From the NCBI GenBank assembly GCA_025455065.1, contig JALONG010000008.1, positions 59,566 through 123,565 of the forward strand: a stretch of DNA of 64,000 nt. Reading direction: 5' to 3'. Source of the stretch: Candidatus Kapaibacterium sp. Lineage in GTDB: Bacteria; Bacteroidota; Ignavibacteria; Kapaibacteriales; UBA4661. Positions 18,786 to 27,766 of this stretch are shown one piece after another (positions within the stretch are counted from its first letter, which is position 1; every line of letters begins with the position of its first letter). The notes beneath the pieces were generated by a model. That model was not told where the DNA came from, did no database searches, and worked only from the letters and a program-made list of their open reading frames with translations. Made by a program: the position numbers and the translations under genes.

Positions 18786-21293
18786 TTACAACACCAGCAG
18801 TGGAAGCCTCACCGATGACGTTTCCGTGCGGATTTCCACGAAATACAACCCGCCTGCAAGTGCCGAAGGGCGAAAGACTAACGTTCCGTCAGAGACAATC
18901 GGTAACGCCGAGCCGCTAAAAACCACCTGCCCAAGTACGTTGTACACATTCACATTTGCTTGCACGTCGTTAGAAAGCGGGAATTCTATCCGCACTTCAC
19001 CTCCGCTACGAATGGCGTTTGGCGACAAGCGCGGGGCGCTCAGGTTTTGCACAAAGCGTTGCGTAATGGAATCACGATAAAGCCTTACGGCAACATCGGA
19101 AATATAGATGCCGTCGAACTGCGCATCGCCGTCGCTCAAAAGCCCGAAACGCAGCAGAATATCTTGCCCCAAAAACTCCCGTAGCGAACATTCCTGACGA
19201 ATCCACTGCGGAAAATTACCGTCGTAGCCAAACCCGCCAAATCCTGTTGAAGGCTTCATAAGTGAGGTGCGAAGCGGTCTCCACGTCCTGCCATTGTCGG
19301 AAGAAACCTGAACAACGCCCAAATCGCCATTGGATTCGATTGACCAGCGTGTCTGAAATTCCAGCGTTGCCGCACGAACATCGCGCAAACTGAGTGGTGA
19401 TGCGAGTTGCACATAATTCCGAGCGCCGGGAAGATAATTCCTGTTCGGGCTGTCTGTCAGTGCGGTGCGTCCTGTGAGCGCATCGCGGACAATGCCCCAG
19501 TGACCTAATTGCCACTGTGTGCTGTCGGTAGCAGCAGCAAAGAGCGTTCTACGTGTAGCTTGTTGGATTTGTACCTGCATTGTGTCGCGGCGCGGCGTGT
19601 TTTCTTGCGTTATGAGGATTTCCACCGGAAGCGCAGAACCATTTTGCACATTTGCATCGAAGGTGCAATCAAAAACTTCGCGGACGCTCTCGGTTGAACG
19701 CAGCGCACGAATTTGTCTGTCAGAGCGCAAAACATTCATTCCGGCAGCAAGCGGACGGAGTGTCAAACCCGCTTGAGCGCTGGCGTTTTGAATACCGATA
19801 TTCTGTACTTCCACAACAATTCGCGTAAAGCCTGTTTGCGGATTTTCCACGACGTAGTACTGCACAGGACGAAGATTTACTGCCGCGCTCCAAGCCGTCA
19901 TGCGATTTGTGGAAAGGTTTTCCGCGCACTGAGGAATGATGCGGCTTGCGGGGGGCCAAAAGCCGTCATCCACTGTGCCGACTTCGGGCGTATAAGCCAT
20001 GATTTTTTTACCCGTCATTCCCGCATACATCCAATCATCCGAAGCACCGCGCACGGCATAACCAACGGTCTGCAAATCGCGTCCGGCGGAATAGAGATTG
20101 TCTTTGGTGATTTCGGCGGTCAGGGCGCGAAAGTAGGTAGAATCAGGGGTTTCGGTGTCAATGTAGGAAAAGGGGTAAATTAGCAGATTGCTGAAGGTAT
20201 GATAATTGATAGCAGTGTGGAAATTCCGACGTTGGCAGAAATCCCGTATAGCCTGTGTTTCCGGCTCAGAAAAAGGAGCAATGCCGCGATACGTATCGCT
20301 GCGGGTGTTTGTAGATGAACCACCGTTGGGAGCGCTCCAAAACTCTTGTGTTCCGTAATTTCTGTTCAAATCCACGCCAAATGAGCCGTCGCGGTTCGTC
20401 TGGCGGTTTTTGCGCCACATTCCGCCACCACCCGGCATGGATGCTTGGTTGAAGGCATAGCCGTCAGGATTCACCACCGGAACGAAGTATAATTGGCGAT
20501 TATTCAGCAAATACGCGGCTTCGGGGGTATTTGCTTGAAACTGCTCCAAAAGCCACCAAGCATAGTAAATAAGCGATGCAGCGCTGCCGGGTTCGCGGGC
20601 GTGATGTAAAGCGGTGTAGAGGACTTCGGGCGCAGTAGTGGAAACGGCGCGGTCAGTGCCAATGCGGTATGCGAGGATTGGTCGCCCTTCGACGGACGTA
20701 CCGATTGTTTCAGGTGCGGTAACAAGCGTGGGAAACATCGTGCGCATCCGTGCAAATTCAGCGTAAATTTCTTCCAAGCGGAAAAATCCTGCGTAGCTGC
20801 CGAGATTGAAATTGCGGGGAGTATCATTGGTAAGCAAGGAACGGCGCTCTTTTGCTGTGCGTTGTGTTTCGTCTCGAATACGTTGGGCGGCTGCTTGTTC
20901 GGCATCTTCTTCCAGCACTTCCACGCGGACACCACGCGCAAGCAAGATTTCAAGCGTGTAGTAGCTGATAACGCCTTGAACAGAGGTTTTTCCTTTGATG
21001 ATGCTGTGTTCAATTTCCACGCCTGCTTCTTCGGCATCCTCTAAATCGAAGGTGCTAGAAAGGTGGATTTTCGCTGTGAGAAAGCGCTCTGTGGCGGGGC
21101 GGGGTGTAGCAGGGCGCTGCGTCTGGGAATGTGCTTGAATACTTGATGCAGCCAAACAGACGGTAAGTATGATTGAAACGATGAAGGGCTGAAAAGCAAG
21201 GTGTATTGACGCTTTGCGGGAGGCGCTTTTAGGGAGACGTTGGCAGAAACGTTTCTGCAAGCGCGATAGACGTTGGAACAAGTGTTTCTGCAT
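18786..21293 (-). CDS. M14-family zinc carboxypeptidase with T9SS C-terminal sorting domain
   Basis: Predicted secreted zinc peptidase (up to 835 aa). A hydrophobic export signal (FIVSIILTVCLAASSIQAHS) begins about 37 residues in, an unusually long N-region that includes a lysine/arginine-rich stretch. The M14 domain spans about residues 160-460: zinc ligands in ALHHAREP near residue 229, the NPDGYAF segment, VDLNRNYG near 310, the third ligand in INYHTFSNLL near 360, and the catalytic Glu in AYTPEVG near 436. Jelly-roll-like modules follow, and the end (VNVYNVLGQVVFSGSA, then GGLYFVEIRTETSSVRLPLLVL) is a T9SS type A sorting domain. The 5' end overlaps the upstream gene by 65 bases, so a later non-ATG start is possible; no ATG lies nearer the hydrophobic stretch. 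Confidence 0.9.
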   Translation of the reverse strand: MQKHLFQRLSRLQKRFCQRLPKSASRKASIHLAFQPFIVSIILTVCLAASSIQAHSQTQRPATPRPATERFLTAKIHLSSTFDLEDAEEAGVEIEHSIIKGKTSVQGVISYYTLEILLARGVRVEVLEEDAEQAAAQRIRDETQRTAKERRSLLTNDTPRNFNLGSYAGFFRLEEIYAEFARMRTMFPTLVTAPETIGTSVEGRPILAYRIGTDRAVSTTAPEVLYTALHHAREPGSAASLIYYAWWLLEQFQANTPEAAYLLNNRQLYFVPVVNPDGYAFNQASMPGGGGMWRKNRQTNRDGSFGVDLNRNYGTQEFWSAPNGGSSTNTRSDTYRGIAPFSEPETQAIRDFCQRRNFHTAINYHTFSNLLIYPFSYIDTETPDSTYFRALTAEITKDNLYSAGRDLQTVGYAVRGASDDWMYAGMTGKKIMAYTPEVGTVDDGFWPPASRIIPQCAENLSTNRMTAWSAAVNLRPVQYYVVENPQTGFTRIVVEVQNIGIQNASAQAGLTLRPLAAGMNVLRSDRQIRALRSTESVREVFDCTFDANVQNGSALPVEILITQENTPRRDTMQVQIQQATRRTLFAAATDSTQWQLGHWGIVRDALTGRTALTDSPNRNYLPGARNYVQLASPLSLRDVRAATLEFQTRWSIESNGDLGVVQVSSDNGRTWRPLRTSLMKPSTGFGGFGYDGNFPQWIRQECSLREFLGQDILLRFGLLSDGDAQFDGIYISDVAVRLYRDSITQRFVQNLSAPRLSPNAIRSGGEVRIEFPLSNDVQANVNVYNVLGQVVFSGSALPIVSDGTLVFRPSALAGGLYFVEIRTETSSVRLPLLVL

Positions 21294-22020
21294 GGTGGCG
21301 GAGGAAATTTGGAAGTTGGGGGAGGGTGATACACGCGACTTCGGTGTATTCGTTATTGCCTTGAAAGCGCTTTATGACAGTATTTTGCGTCCATGAAATA
21401 TGCAAACGCACACAAATATCATAAATGTTAGCCTGTTTATCAAAAATAAGAGTAAAAGGCGAAATTTCCGTGATAATATCAGTGCTGAAACCCGTTACTT
21501 CTTCAAATTCCTCCAAAATTAGAGCGAGAATATCAATGTGCGTCGAAGCGTCTTTTTGTGCGGTATGGCGGGAAATGCTTCCCGACGGCATCAGTTCCCA
21601 ATACCCCGGATAACTTGCAACGGTGCTGCTTCGACGAGCAAATACCAAGGCAGTTTTCGATACCAACGTAGTTTCCGATTCTACGTCGTCCACATGACAG
21701 ACCATTACACCACTCACACCCACAGGGCGCACCACATCTTGCAAAGCAGACACAGAGCGCGATGCAAGGAGCATCTTGTAATTGCCCCATGCGGTAAATA
21801 TGCGGAGATTTCCGGCAGAATCTTTCTCCCAACGGCGCATCATCAGAATTTCTGCGTTAAAAAGCTGCGGATTGCGCTCTAATGCTGCTTCCCAGGCTGC
21901 TTCGATTGCTGCGCGATGTACCGTGTCTATTTCCAATACATCAGAACATTCAATAGCAATGCTTGTAGCCGAGACAACATCACAGCGATTTTTGATAGAT
22001 TCCATGAGGTTTGCAGCCAT
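21229..22020 (-). CDS. Nudix-like protein
   Basis: Cytoplasmic protein of 263 residues resembling the Nudix fold. An N-terminal part includes WEAALERNPQLFNAEILMMRRW, followed by a strand GVSGVMVCHV, then LVFARRSSTVASYPGYWELMPSGSI, which is the usual lead-in to a Nudix box. The box itself is degenerate: the part corresponding to REUxEExG reads EEFEEVTGF, so the usual Arg is Glu, and the first Gly/Glu pair is hard to place. Hydrolase activity is therefore uncertain. Start at ATG 22020, 16 bases after the HAD gene; a start at the internal ATG 22005 is also possible. It is part of the long minus-strand operon. Nucleotide-sugar clean-up would suit the context but is speculation. Confidence 0.7.
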   Translation of the reverse strand: MAANLMESIKNRCDVVSATSIAIECSDVLEIDTVHRAAIEAAWEAALERNPQLFNAEILMMRRWEKDSAGNLRIFTAWGNYKMLLASRSVSALQDVVRPVGVSGVMVCHVDDVESETTLVSKTALVFARRSSTVASYPGYWELMPSGSISRHTAQKDASTHIDILALILEEFEEVTGFSTDIITEISPFTLIFDKQANIYDICVRLHISWTQNTVIKRFQGNNEYTEVACITLPQLPNFLRHHAETLVPTSIALAETFLPTSP

Positions 22021-22036
22021 GATGTGTGGGAATATA

Positions 22037-22702
22037 CTATACAACAACAAGTACAATATCAGTCAAAAGGGCGGGAAGTTCTTGTAGGCTTGATATTGTC
22101 TGTTCTGCTCCGGCTGCCCTCAAGACTTCGGGGGTATAGTGCTGTGCAAGAGCAATGGTGTAAAGCCCTGCCGCCGATGCAGCTTTTACGCCACTCGGAG
22201 AATCTTCAACAGCTACGAGGTGCTGTTTGGGCGAGCCAACTTTTTCTAACGCAAGGCGGTAAATTTCGGGATTCGGTTTGGATTGTTTCACTTCATTGCC
22301 AAACACAAATGCCGAAAAATATTTCATCCATTGCACACGTTGAAGAAAACTTGTCGCCAAAGGTTGCGGAGCAGATGTTACTAATGCCAGAACTGCACCG
22401 TGTGTATGACAAAATTGCAGTATTTCCTGTGCATGAGGCATAGGTGGAATCAGGGTTTTATAGCCGTCGGCGAGTTTGTCTTCATACATTCGATACAATT
22501 CTTCTTCGCTCGGCTCAAGGGCGTATTTTTTTTTGAGAATACTAACAATTTCGCGGAGCGATGGACCGTTCAGGCTGTCAAATTCCTCTTTTGTGGCTTG
22601 GAGCGAAAACTCTGCGAGAAAATTAGCATAGATTTGGTACATCGCCGCCAGATTATCAGCAAGCGTACCGTCTAAGTCGAAAAAAATGGTTGGTTTTGCC
22701 AT
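22037..22702 (-). CDS. HAD-superfamily phosphatase (beta-phosphoglucomutase / phosphoglycolate phosphatase type)
   Basis: Predicted cytoplasmic HAD hydrolase of 221 residues. Motif I is FFDLDGTLADN near residue 5, with the nucleophile Asp; motif II is VTSAP near residue 109; motif III Lys lies in KQSKPNPEIY near residue 138; motif IV is VAVEDSPSGVKAA near residue 160. A helical cap lies between motifs I and II, as in subfamily IA3. Start at ATG 22702 removes an unlikely upstream extension. It sits between a methyltransferase and the Nudix-like gene in the surface-glycan operon, so a sugar-phosphate substrate is plausible. The substrate is not determined by sequence. Confidence 0.9.
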   Translation of the reverse strand: MAKPTIFFDLDGTLADNLAAMYQIYANFLAEFSLQATKEEFDSLNGPSLREIVSILKKKYALEPSEEELYRMYEDKLADGYKTLIPPMPHAQEILQFCHTHGAVLALVTSAPQPLATSFLQRVQWMKYFSAFVFGNEVKQSKPNPEIYRLALEKVGSPKQHLVAVEDSPSGVKAASAAGLYTIALAQHYTPEVLRAAGAEQTISSLQELPALLTDIVLVVV

Positions 22703-22844
22703 GCAAAAATCTATTGAAAAAGAGAATAATCGGTAGCAATTTCGATGATACCCCGGGTGATACAAAAAGACAACGCACAGTCGGCAATAGCTCAAACTGT
22801 GCGTTGCAAATTATCTGCTTTTTATCTACTTCTCTTGCAAAGAA

Positions 22845-23669
22845 TTACGGCTTTTGGAAAATCCACAAACGGTTTTGACCGAATGTACCAAACTGATTTT
22901 CGTATTTTTCAGGTAGGGAAACGCACATTTCCGTTACTGCTTTAACCATTGGGCTGTCATAATCTACTTCGCCATTATTAAGCATCGGCGTAAGGACATA
23001 TAGAATAATATCATGCAGTGTGCCGAAATCGTCAATGCGGACGAGTTTTGTTGATTTTTCAGCATGAGCAATAAACGCAGGCTCATCAATAAACAGGTTA
23101 AACTCCATGACTTTGCGCGGCGGTAAACCTACTGCTACACGCAAATCGTTCTGCATAGCGTGGGTTTGAACGCTGTTTTCGAGCATCATAACGTAACCGC
23201 CTTTATTAAGTTTCGCAACCATCTGGTCGAATGACTTCAACTGCATTTCAAGCGGATTGAGATTGATAACACAACGGTCAGTGAAGATGACATCATATCC
23301 GGCAGCAAGATTGGTATTTGAAACCAAGTCCAAAGCATCGCCGACAAAGAAAGAAATATCGCTGTATTTAGCGTTGTTTTTTTGAATTTCTTTTGCGTTA
23401 TCAATCATTGCCGGAACATAGTCAATTCCCGTAAATGAACATTCGGGAAGAAATGTTTTCATGGCAAATGAGTTGTAACCGTTACCGCAGCCGACATCTA
23501 AAATTGACAGATTTTTCTTGTTTGCCCATAACTCGGTTTTTTTGATAGCACGTTGCAATACATCTACTTCCAACTGCTTAATTGTTGGAGTTTTGGTTGT
23601 CGCACGCAAATCCGTACCGAACTCGGAAGCCCAGTTTTCCCAATGGTTTTTAATTTCAGGTAACGTCAT
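22845..23669 (-). CDS. Class I SAM-dependent methyltransferase
   Basis: Cytoplasmic methyltransferase of 274 residues. The SAM-binding motif I is LSILDVGCGNGYNSFAM near residue 55, followed by the acidic ribose-binding segment FTGIDYVPAMIDNA near 80, FFVGDALDL near 107 and VIFTDRCVINL near 126. The start has a good AAGGA site. It is 115 bases downstream of pseG in the same direction, so the target may be a sugar or sugar nucleotide of the surface glycan. O-methylation of nonulosonate glycans is known in other bacteria, but that is only a contextual guess. Confidence 0.88.
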   Translation of the reverse strand: MTLPEIKNHWENWASEFGTDLRATTKTPTIKQLEVDVLQRAIKKTELWANKKNLSILDVGCGNGYNSFAMKTFLPECSFTGIDYVPAMIDNAKEIQKNNAKYSDISFFVGDALDLVSNTNLAAGYDVIFTDRCVINLNPLEMQLKSFDQMVAKLNKGGYVMMLENSVQTHAMQNDLRVAVGLPPRKVMEFNLFIDEPAFIAHAEKSTKLVRIDDFGTLHDIILYVLTPMLNNGEVDYDSPMVKAVTEMCVSLPEKYENQFGTFGQNRLWIFQKP

Positions 23670-23784
23670 GATGTCCTTAATTTAAGTGAAAAATTATTTA
23701 ATTATACGTTGCTAAAGACGAAGTGTCTTGCAATATATTGTGCGTATAATTTTGTCGCATTGTATGACTTTTTACATCAACGTT

Positions 23785-24915
23785 TTACGTGGTTTTTGAA
23801 AGCATAATAATCTCTCTAACTCTTTCAACGCCATTGCAGGAAACAAGCGCTGATGCCTTTGAAGAATGTGCTTTGATGCTGTGAGGTAGATGAAGAATCC
23901 GGCGTAACGCAGCGACTATATCTGTTTCCGAAAGACGGAAATACCACCCCAAATTCAACTGCAATCCGTGTCGAGCCGCCGTTTCCGTCATTCCTGCTTG
24001 ATTTTCTGCGATAATCACTGCCAACGTCGGCAAGCCCAAGCAACACCGCTCCCACGTGGTAGAACCGCCCGCGCCAAGTGCCAAATCTGCCTTCATCATA
24101 AAGTCCGCCATATTCGGTACTTGACAATGAAAATGAGTATTGGGCGACAAAGCGCATAAATGCTCAATTTCTGCACGGTGCGGATTGGCAATGCCGACGA
24201 TAACGTCTGCCTGAATCTCTGCATATCTGTCCTCACAACCAAGAATATGCAAGGCTTTCACAGCTTTTGCTGTTTCATTGGTAGGGTCTGAGCCGCCAAA
24301 AAAGACCAGTATTCGCTTGACTTCGCCATTCCGAATAAGCCTTGAACCCAAGCGTTCACGGGCTTCTCGAAATTCTGGTCGCAAAAGCGCATATTCCGAA
24401 CCGAGTAAGAGTCTGCACTGTGCCGGAACACGAGACTTGTAACGCTCTTCGGGGTTGTCGTAGAGATTTTGGTCAAGCAGCACATCACAATCGTACATTC
24501 TGCTGGCAATGTCGTCAATAACCATGATTTGACACGCTTTCCGGCGGATAATACTGTGCCATTCGGCATCTATGCCGTAATGGTCGGCGATGCACCAATC
24601 CACGGCTTCTTCGCTGATTGCTGCAAGCGTTTCTACTGCATCCTGCTCTTTGCATACGCCAAGCCATGCTGCATACTCGTTATTCGGCTCAGAGTAGGCT
24701 TCAGAAGGGCGTTTCAGCAAGATACATTTGTAGCCTTTGTTTTCGATATGATTCTGCAAATTCCCTTCCCACTCGCGGCAGATAAACGTTACCTTTCCCC
24801 CTTGTTTGCGGAGTTCGTCGGCAAGCGTCAAACAGCGCATGACGTGTCCGCTTCCGATGTGAACGGCTGCATCGGCGCGAATGATGATATTTTGCAGTGT
24901 CGCAAAAGAACTCAT
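23785..24915 (-). CDS. pseG: UDP-2,4-diacetamido-2,4,6-trideoxy-beta-L-altropyranose hydrolase
   Basis: PseG removes UDP from the fourth intermediate of CMP-pseudaminic acid synthesis. The 376-residue protein has a GT-B fold like MurG: N-terminal IIRADAAVHIGSGHVMRCLTLADEL with the catalytic-site His in GSGHVMRC, the mid-protein ILVFFGGSDPTNETAKAVKAL, and the UDP-contacting block DLALGAGGSTTWERCCLGLPTLAV. It is longer than the roughly 280-residue Campylobacter enzyme. Its start overlaps the stop of the Uma2 gene by four bases (ATGA), a sign of translational coupling. pseC and pseB lie upstream in the same operon, which supports the assignment. Confidence 0.92.
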   Translation of the reverse strand: MSSFATLQNIIIRADAAVHIGSGHVMRCLTLADELRKQGGKVTFICREWEGNLQNHIENKGYKCILLKRPSEAYSEPNNEYAAWLGVCKEQDAVETLAAISEEAVDWCIADHYGIDAEWHSIIRRKACQIMVIDDIASRMYDCDVLLDQNLYDNPEERYKSRVPAQCRLLLGSEYALLRPEFREARERLGSRLIRNGEVKRILVFFGGSDPTNETAKAVKALHILGCEDRYAEIQADVIVGIANPHRAEIEHLCALSPNTHFHCQVPNMADFMMKADLALGAGGSTTWERCCLGLPTLAVIIAENQAGMTETAARHGLQLNLGWYFRLSETDIVAALRRILHLPHSIKAHSSKASALVSCNGVERVREIIMLSKTT

Positions 24916-25733
24916 TCTACATCGTCAGGATTGATGCCGAGTGCGCGAAGTTTTGCGGCAAGTGCTTTTGCACGAGATTCAGCGGTGCTTGCACGAGATT
25001 CAGCGGTGCTTGCACGTTTTGTTGCTACATCCGCACGGCGTTTTTCTTCGTCAGCGCGGCGTTTTTCCTCGTTTGCGCGGCGTTTTTCTGCTTCGGCACG
25101 TTCTCGTCCTGTTGGTATGAGATTTCCCTTGAGGTCGCACCAACGCAGCCATATTGCTTGCATATTCTCATATTTGCCTTCCCACAGTACCAGCCCTAAG
25201 CCAATATCCTCGAACATATTCGATTCTAAGGGCTCAAAAACGCCATGAACATTGTGATATATTTCGAGTTCCGACGGACGGTTGTAGTAATTATGCGGGT
25301 CGAAGATAGCGTAATAGCGTACTCCGCAATTTTGGGCGTATTTCTGCATCTTCATGCCGTATTCATTGCCTTTGAGATTCGATACAATCTCAATCACCAC
25401 TTCCGGTGGCTTACCAAAGCGCCAAATAAAATACGAGCGATTTTTCTTGGGCTGAATATCTTCAAACGGCTCTACACCAAGACTGAGCATGGCATCCGGC
25501 ACAAGTGCGGGAACATCCGGCGAATAAAACAGCCCGACATTTGCCAATGCCATGAACTTTCCGTCGTAGCCTTCCTGTGGCGGTTGCCAGTTTGCATGAA
25601 GCGGCTCGGTGAGGAGGCGCATATTTTTTTCGGAAATTACGCTGTCCACAGGTTCTCCGTCTTCTGTGATAATGCTGTCATAGTCAATATCATCAACAGG
25701 TTCATCAAGTATTGATAAGGTTTGAGGTTCCAT
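24912..25733 (-). CDS. Uma2-family (DUF820) PD-(D/E)XK nuclease-like protein with heptad-repeat tail
   Basis: The 273-residue protein has a Uma2 core (about residues 30-190): DGKFMALANVGLFYSPDVPALVPDAMLSL, WRFGKPPEVVIEIVSNLKG with the E-x-n motif of the PD-(D/E)XK superfamily, and KMQKYAQNCGVRYYAIFDP. After RWCDLKGNLIPTG comes a long coiled coil of seven-residue repeats (RRANEEK, RRADEEK, RASTAES twice, RAKALAA). At DNA level these are 21-base tandem repeats at about 24970-25011 and 25050-25112, so the tail grows or shrinks by whole heptads. Function of Uma2 proteins is unproven; they multiply in cyanobacteria and related genomes. It sits between pseC and pseG and overlaps pseG by four bases. 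Confidence 0.88.
   Translation of the reverse strand: MEPQTLSILDEPVDDIDYDSIITEDGEPVDSVISEKNMRLLTEPLHANWQPPQEGYDGKFMALANVGLFYSPDVPALVPDAMLSLGVEPFEDIQPKKNRSYFIWRFGKPPEVVIEIVSNLKGNEYGMKMQKYAQNCGVRYYAIFDPHNYYNRPSELEIYHNVHGVFEPLESNMFEDIGLGLVLWEGKYENMQAIWLRWCDLKGNLIPTGRERAEAEKRRANEEKRRADEEKRRADVATKRASTAESRASTAESRAKALAAKLRALGINPDDVE
24970..25011. repeat. Two perfect 21-base tandem repeats in the Uma2 coiled-coil tail
   Basis: Two identical 21-base units run at 24970-24990 and 24991-25011, each starting GCACGAGATTC. They encode the two identical heptads RASTAES. A second, diverged 21-base series built on GGCGTTTTTC lies just beyond at about 25050-25112 and encodes the RRANEEK/RRADEEK heptads. Confidence 0.9.
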
Positions 25734-25823
25734 AGCATATTTCCAAAGCGTTGAGGTAAAAAGGCGTTTTTTTATGGATATTTCATCACAAATCTAGCGA
25801 AATTTTGACCAAAAAAGCGAACC

Positions 25824-27002
25824 TTAACCGATAAACTCCAGCACTTGCCGAATCACGTATTCCTGCTCTTCATCGGTCAAGGCAGGAAACATCGGCAAAC
25901 TCAAACAATGGTCGTAATACCGCTCTGCAACGGGCATATCGCCTCGCTTCCAACCGAATTGTTTGTAATAGGGCTGCAAATGCACGGGGATATAATGCAC
26001 TTGTGCATAAATCTTACGTTCTCGCAGGAAATTGTAGAGTTCAAGCCGCTTTTCGACCTCAATCACAAACAAATGATACGCATGGTGAAAGCCTTCAGGC
26101 ACGAGACGTACCGTTACAGGCGTTCCCGCAAATGCTTCTTCATATCGGCGAGCGATTGCTCTGCGCCGCTTCAAACCTTCTTCGGCACGCTTTAATTGTT
26201 CAATACCGAGTGCAGCTTGCATATCGGTCAAGCGATAATTGTAGCCTAATTCGTGCATTTCGTAATACCAGCCACCGTGATTTTCCTGAAGCATACTTGC
26301 TTCGCGTGTGATGCCGTGTGTGCGCAAACGGCAGATTTTTTCGTAATAATCCTGCCGATTGGTCGTCACGGCACCACCTTCCGCCGTTGCAATGTGCTTG
26401 ACAGGGTGAAAGGAAAAAATAGCTAGGTCAGCAAGCGAACCGTCTCCTGAACGCCGCTCTGCGCCTTGCTTGTCGAGAAATGATGCACCCGGAGAATGAC
26501 ATGAATCTTCTACAATCCACAAACCAAATTCGTCCGCTAGCTCACGCCACGCCTGCATATCCACAGGCAATCCGGCGAAATCAACGGGAACAACGCCTTT
26601 GTATGCGCTACGCTCCGCCTTTGGCGTGTGTTCCAGCAAGTGCCGTACTTTTTGAATATCCAGCAAATACGTGCTTTCGTCAATATCGCTAAACACGACT
26701 TCGCCCCCGCAATAGCGCACACAATTCGCCGACGCGGTAAACGTAATCGGTGTCGTAATCACCTTGTCTCCGGGTTTGACATCCAGCGCCAGAGCGCATA
26801 AATGCAGCGCTGCAGCGCCGCTCGACATCACGGCAGCATACTTTGAGCCGATGTAGGCAGCAAATGCCTTCTCGAATTCTTGCGGCTTTGGACCTTGCGT
26901 CAGGTAATCCGATTGGAGAACTTCCACAACAGCCGCAATATCGCTATCCGTGATAGTTTGGCGACCGTAGGAAATAGGTTTTGTGGGGGTGAATGGGGGC
27001 AT
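25824..27002 (-). CDS. pseC: UDP-4-amino-4,6-dideoxy-N-acetyl-beta-L-altrosamine transaminase
   Basis: PLP-dependent aminotransferase (DegT/DnrJ/EryC1 family, 392 aa) that adds the 4-amino group in the second step of pseudaminic acid synthesis. The N-terminus ISYGRQTITDSDIAAVVEVL is characteristic of PseC. TTPITFTASANCVRYCGG lies near residue 85, EDSCHSPGA near 165, and the PLP lysine in FSFHPVKHIATAEGGAV near 198. It begins two bases after the stop of the restriction endonuclease gene, and 90 bases separate it from the downstream Uma2 gene. The pseB gene that should precede it lies 1.6 kb upstream beyond the R-M pair. Other sugar transaminases are possible but pseB and pseG as neighbours support PseC. 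Confidence 0.93.
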   Translation of the reverse strand: MPPFTPTKPISYGRQTITDSDIAAVVEVLQSDYLTQGPKPQEFEKAFAAYIGSKYAAVMSSGAAALHLCALALDVKPGDKVITTPITFTASANCVRYCGGEVVFSDIDESTYLLDIQKVRHLLEHTPKAERSAYKGVVPVDFAGLPVDMQAWRELADEFGLWIVEDSCHSPGASFLDKQGAERRSGDGSLADLAIFSFHPVKHIATAEGGAVTTNRQDYYEKICRLRTHGITREASMLQENHGGWYYEMHELGYNYRLTDMQAALGIEQLKRAEEGLKRRRAIARRYEEAFAGTPVTVRLVPEGFHHAYHLFVIEVEKRLELYNFLRERKIYAQVHYIPVHLQPYYKQFGWKRGDMPVAERYYDHCLSLPMFPALTDEEQEYVIRQVLEFIG

Positions 27003-27004
27003 AC

Positions 27005-27763
27005 TTACTTATTGGTAGAGGAATTTCGTTTTGCTGAGTTGAATACGACCAATTTTTCCCAGTCTATTTCACCGTCTTGGCAGAATTCTTGAGCAAATGC
27101 GAGGGTAAATGTATTGATGACTTTTGCATACATCTTCAAAAACTGCTCATTTTTCTCTTTTGCATGATAAGCTAAAGGTTCGATAATATCGGTAAAAAGT
27201 GTTGCCCTTCCTGATATAAGCTGCCAGAACTCTTGACCACAGTATTTGAAATAATCATGCTGCTTTTTATACGGTTTGTTGTCTTTTCCATAGCAGCAGC
27301 CATTGACGGCTATAATGGGAGTATTCGGGTTATGCTGGCGTAGTTGGCGTTTAGCAGACACAAAATTCTGACGCATTTTCTTTATTTGGCTGGAATTAGC
27401 CCAATTTGGACCAGACTTCACCTCGACTATCCAGATTGCGCCATCTTTCTCAAACTCTAAATCTATGCCCTCTAATGTTGTTGATTTCTTGCCGCCATAG
27501 ACTTGCTGACAAACAAAAATCGCCACGCCTTCAATAAAAGTTCCAAACAGCGTTTCTTCCTGAGATTGGAGGTAGGCATCCACAATACCTTGAACCAAAT
27601 CTTGCGCCGTTAAAATATTTTTCGCTTTGAACAAATATGGGTTTTTCCGCTTGAGAACTTCCTTCAAATTGAGTTTTTGTAACTTTTCAAATCGTTGAGT
27701 ATGGAATGAATCAATATGTTCTTCCACGTAGAGCGTAATTTGCTTGGTTAAAGAGTCGCTCAT
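27005..27763 (-). CDS. Type II restriction endonuclease, PD-(D/E)XK type
   Basis: Predicted DNA endonuclease of 252 residues. The motif GIDLEFEKDGAIWIVEVKSGPNW near residue 105 has the D, then E-V-K of a PD-(D/E)XK active site. A helix with WANSSQIKKMRQNF follows, and a Cys/Lys-rich block (VNGCCYGKDNKPYKKQHDY) lies near residue 175. It starts three bases after the DNA methyltransferase stop and ends two bases before pseC, so the R-M pair is transcribed within the pse operon. I cannot name the recognition site or the exact family; the strong pairing with a cognate-type methyltransferase is the main evidence. Base composition is visibly AT-richer than pseB and pseC, which suggests transfer. Confidence 0.85.
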   Translation of the reverse strand: MSDSLTKQITLYVEEHIDSFHTQRFEKLQKLNLKEVLKRKNPYLFKAKNILTAQDLVQGIVDAYLQSQEETLFGTFIEGVAIFVCQQVYGGKKSTTLEGIDLEFEKDGAIWIVEVKSGPNWANSSQIKKMRQNFVSAKRQLRQHNPNTPIIAVNGCCYGKDNKPYKKQHDYFKYCGQEFWQLISGRATLFTDIIEPLAYHAKEKNEQFLKMYAKVINTFTLAFAQEFCQDGEIDWEKLVVFNSAKRNSSTNK

Positions 27764-27766
27764 GTT

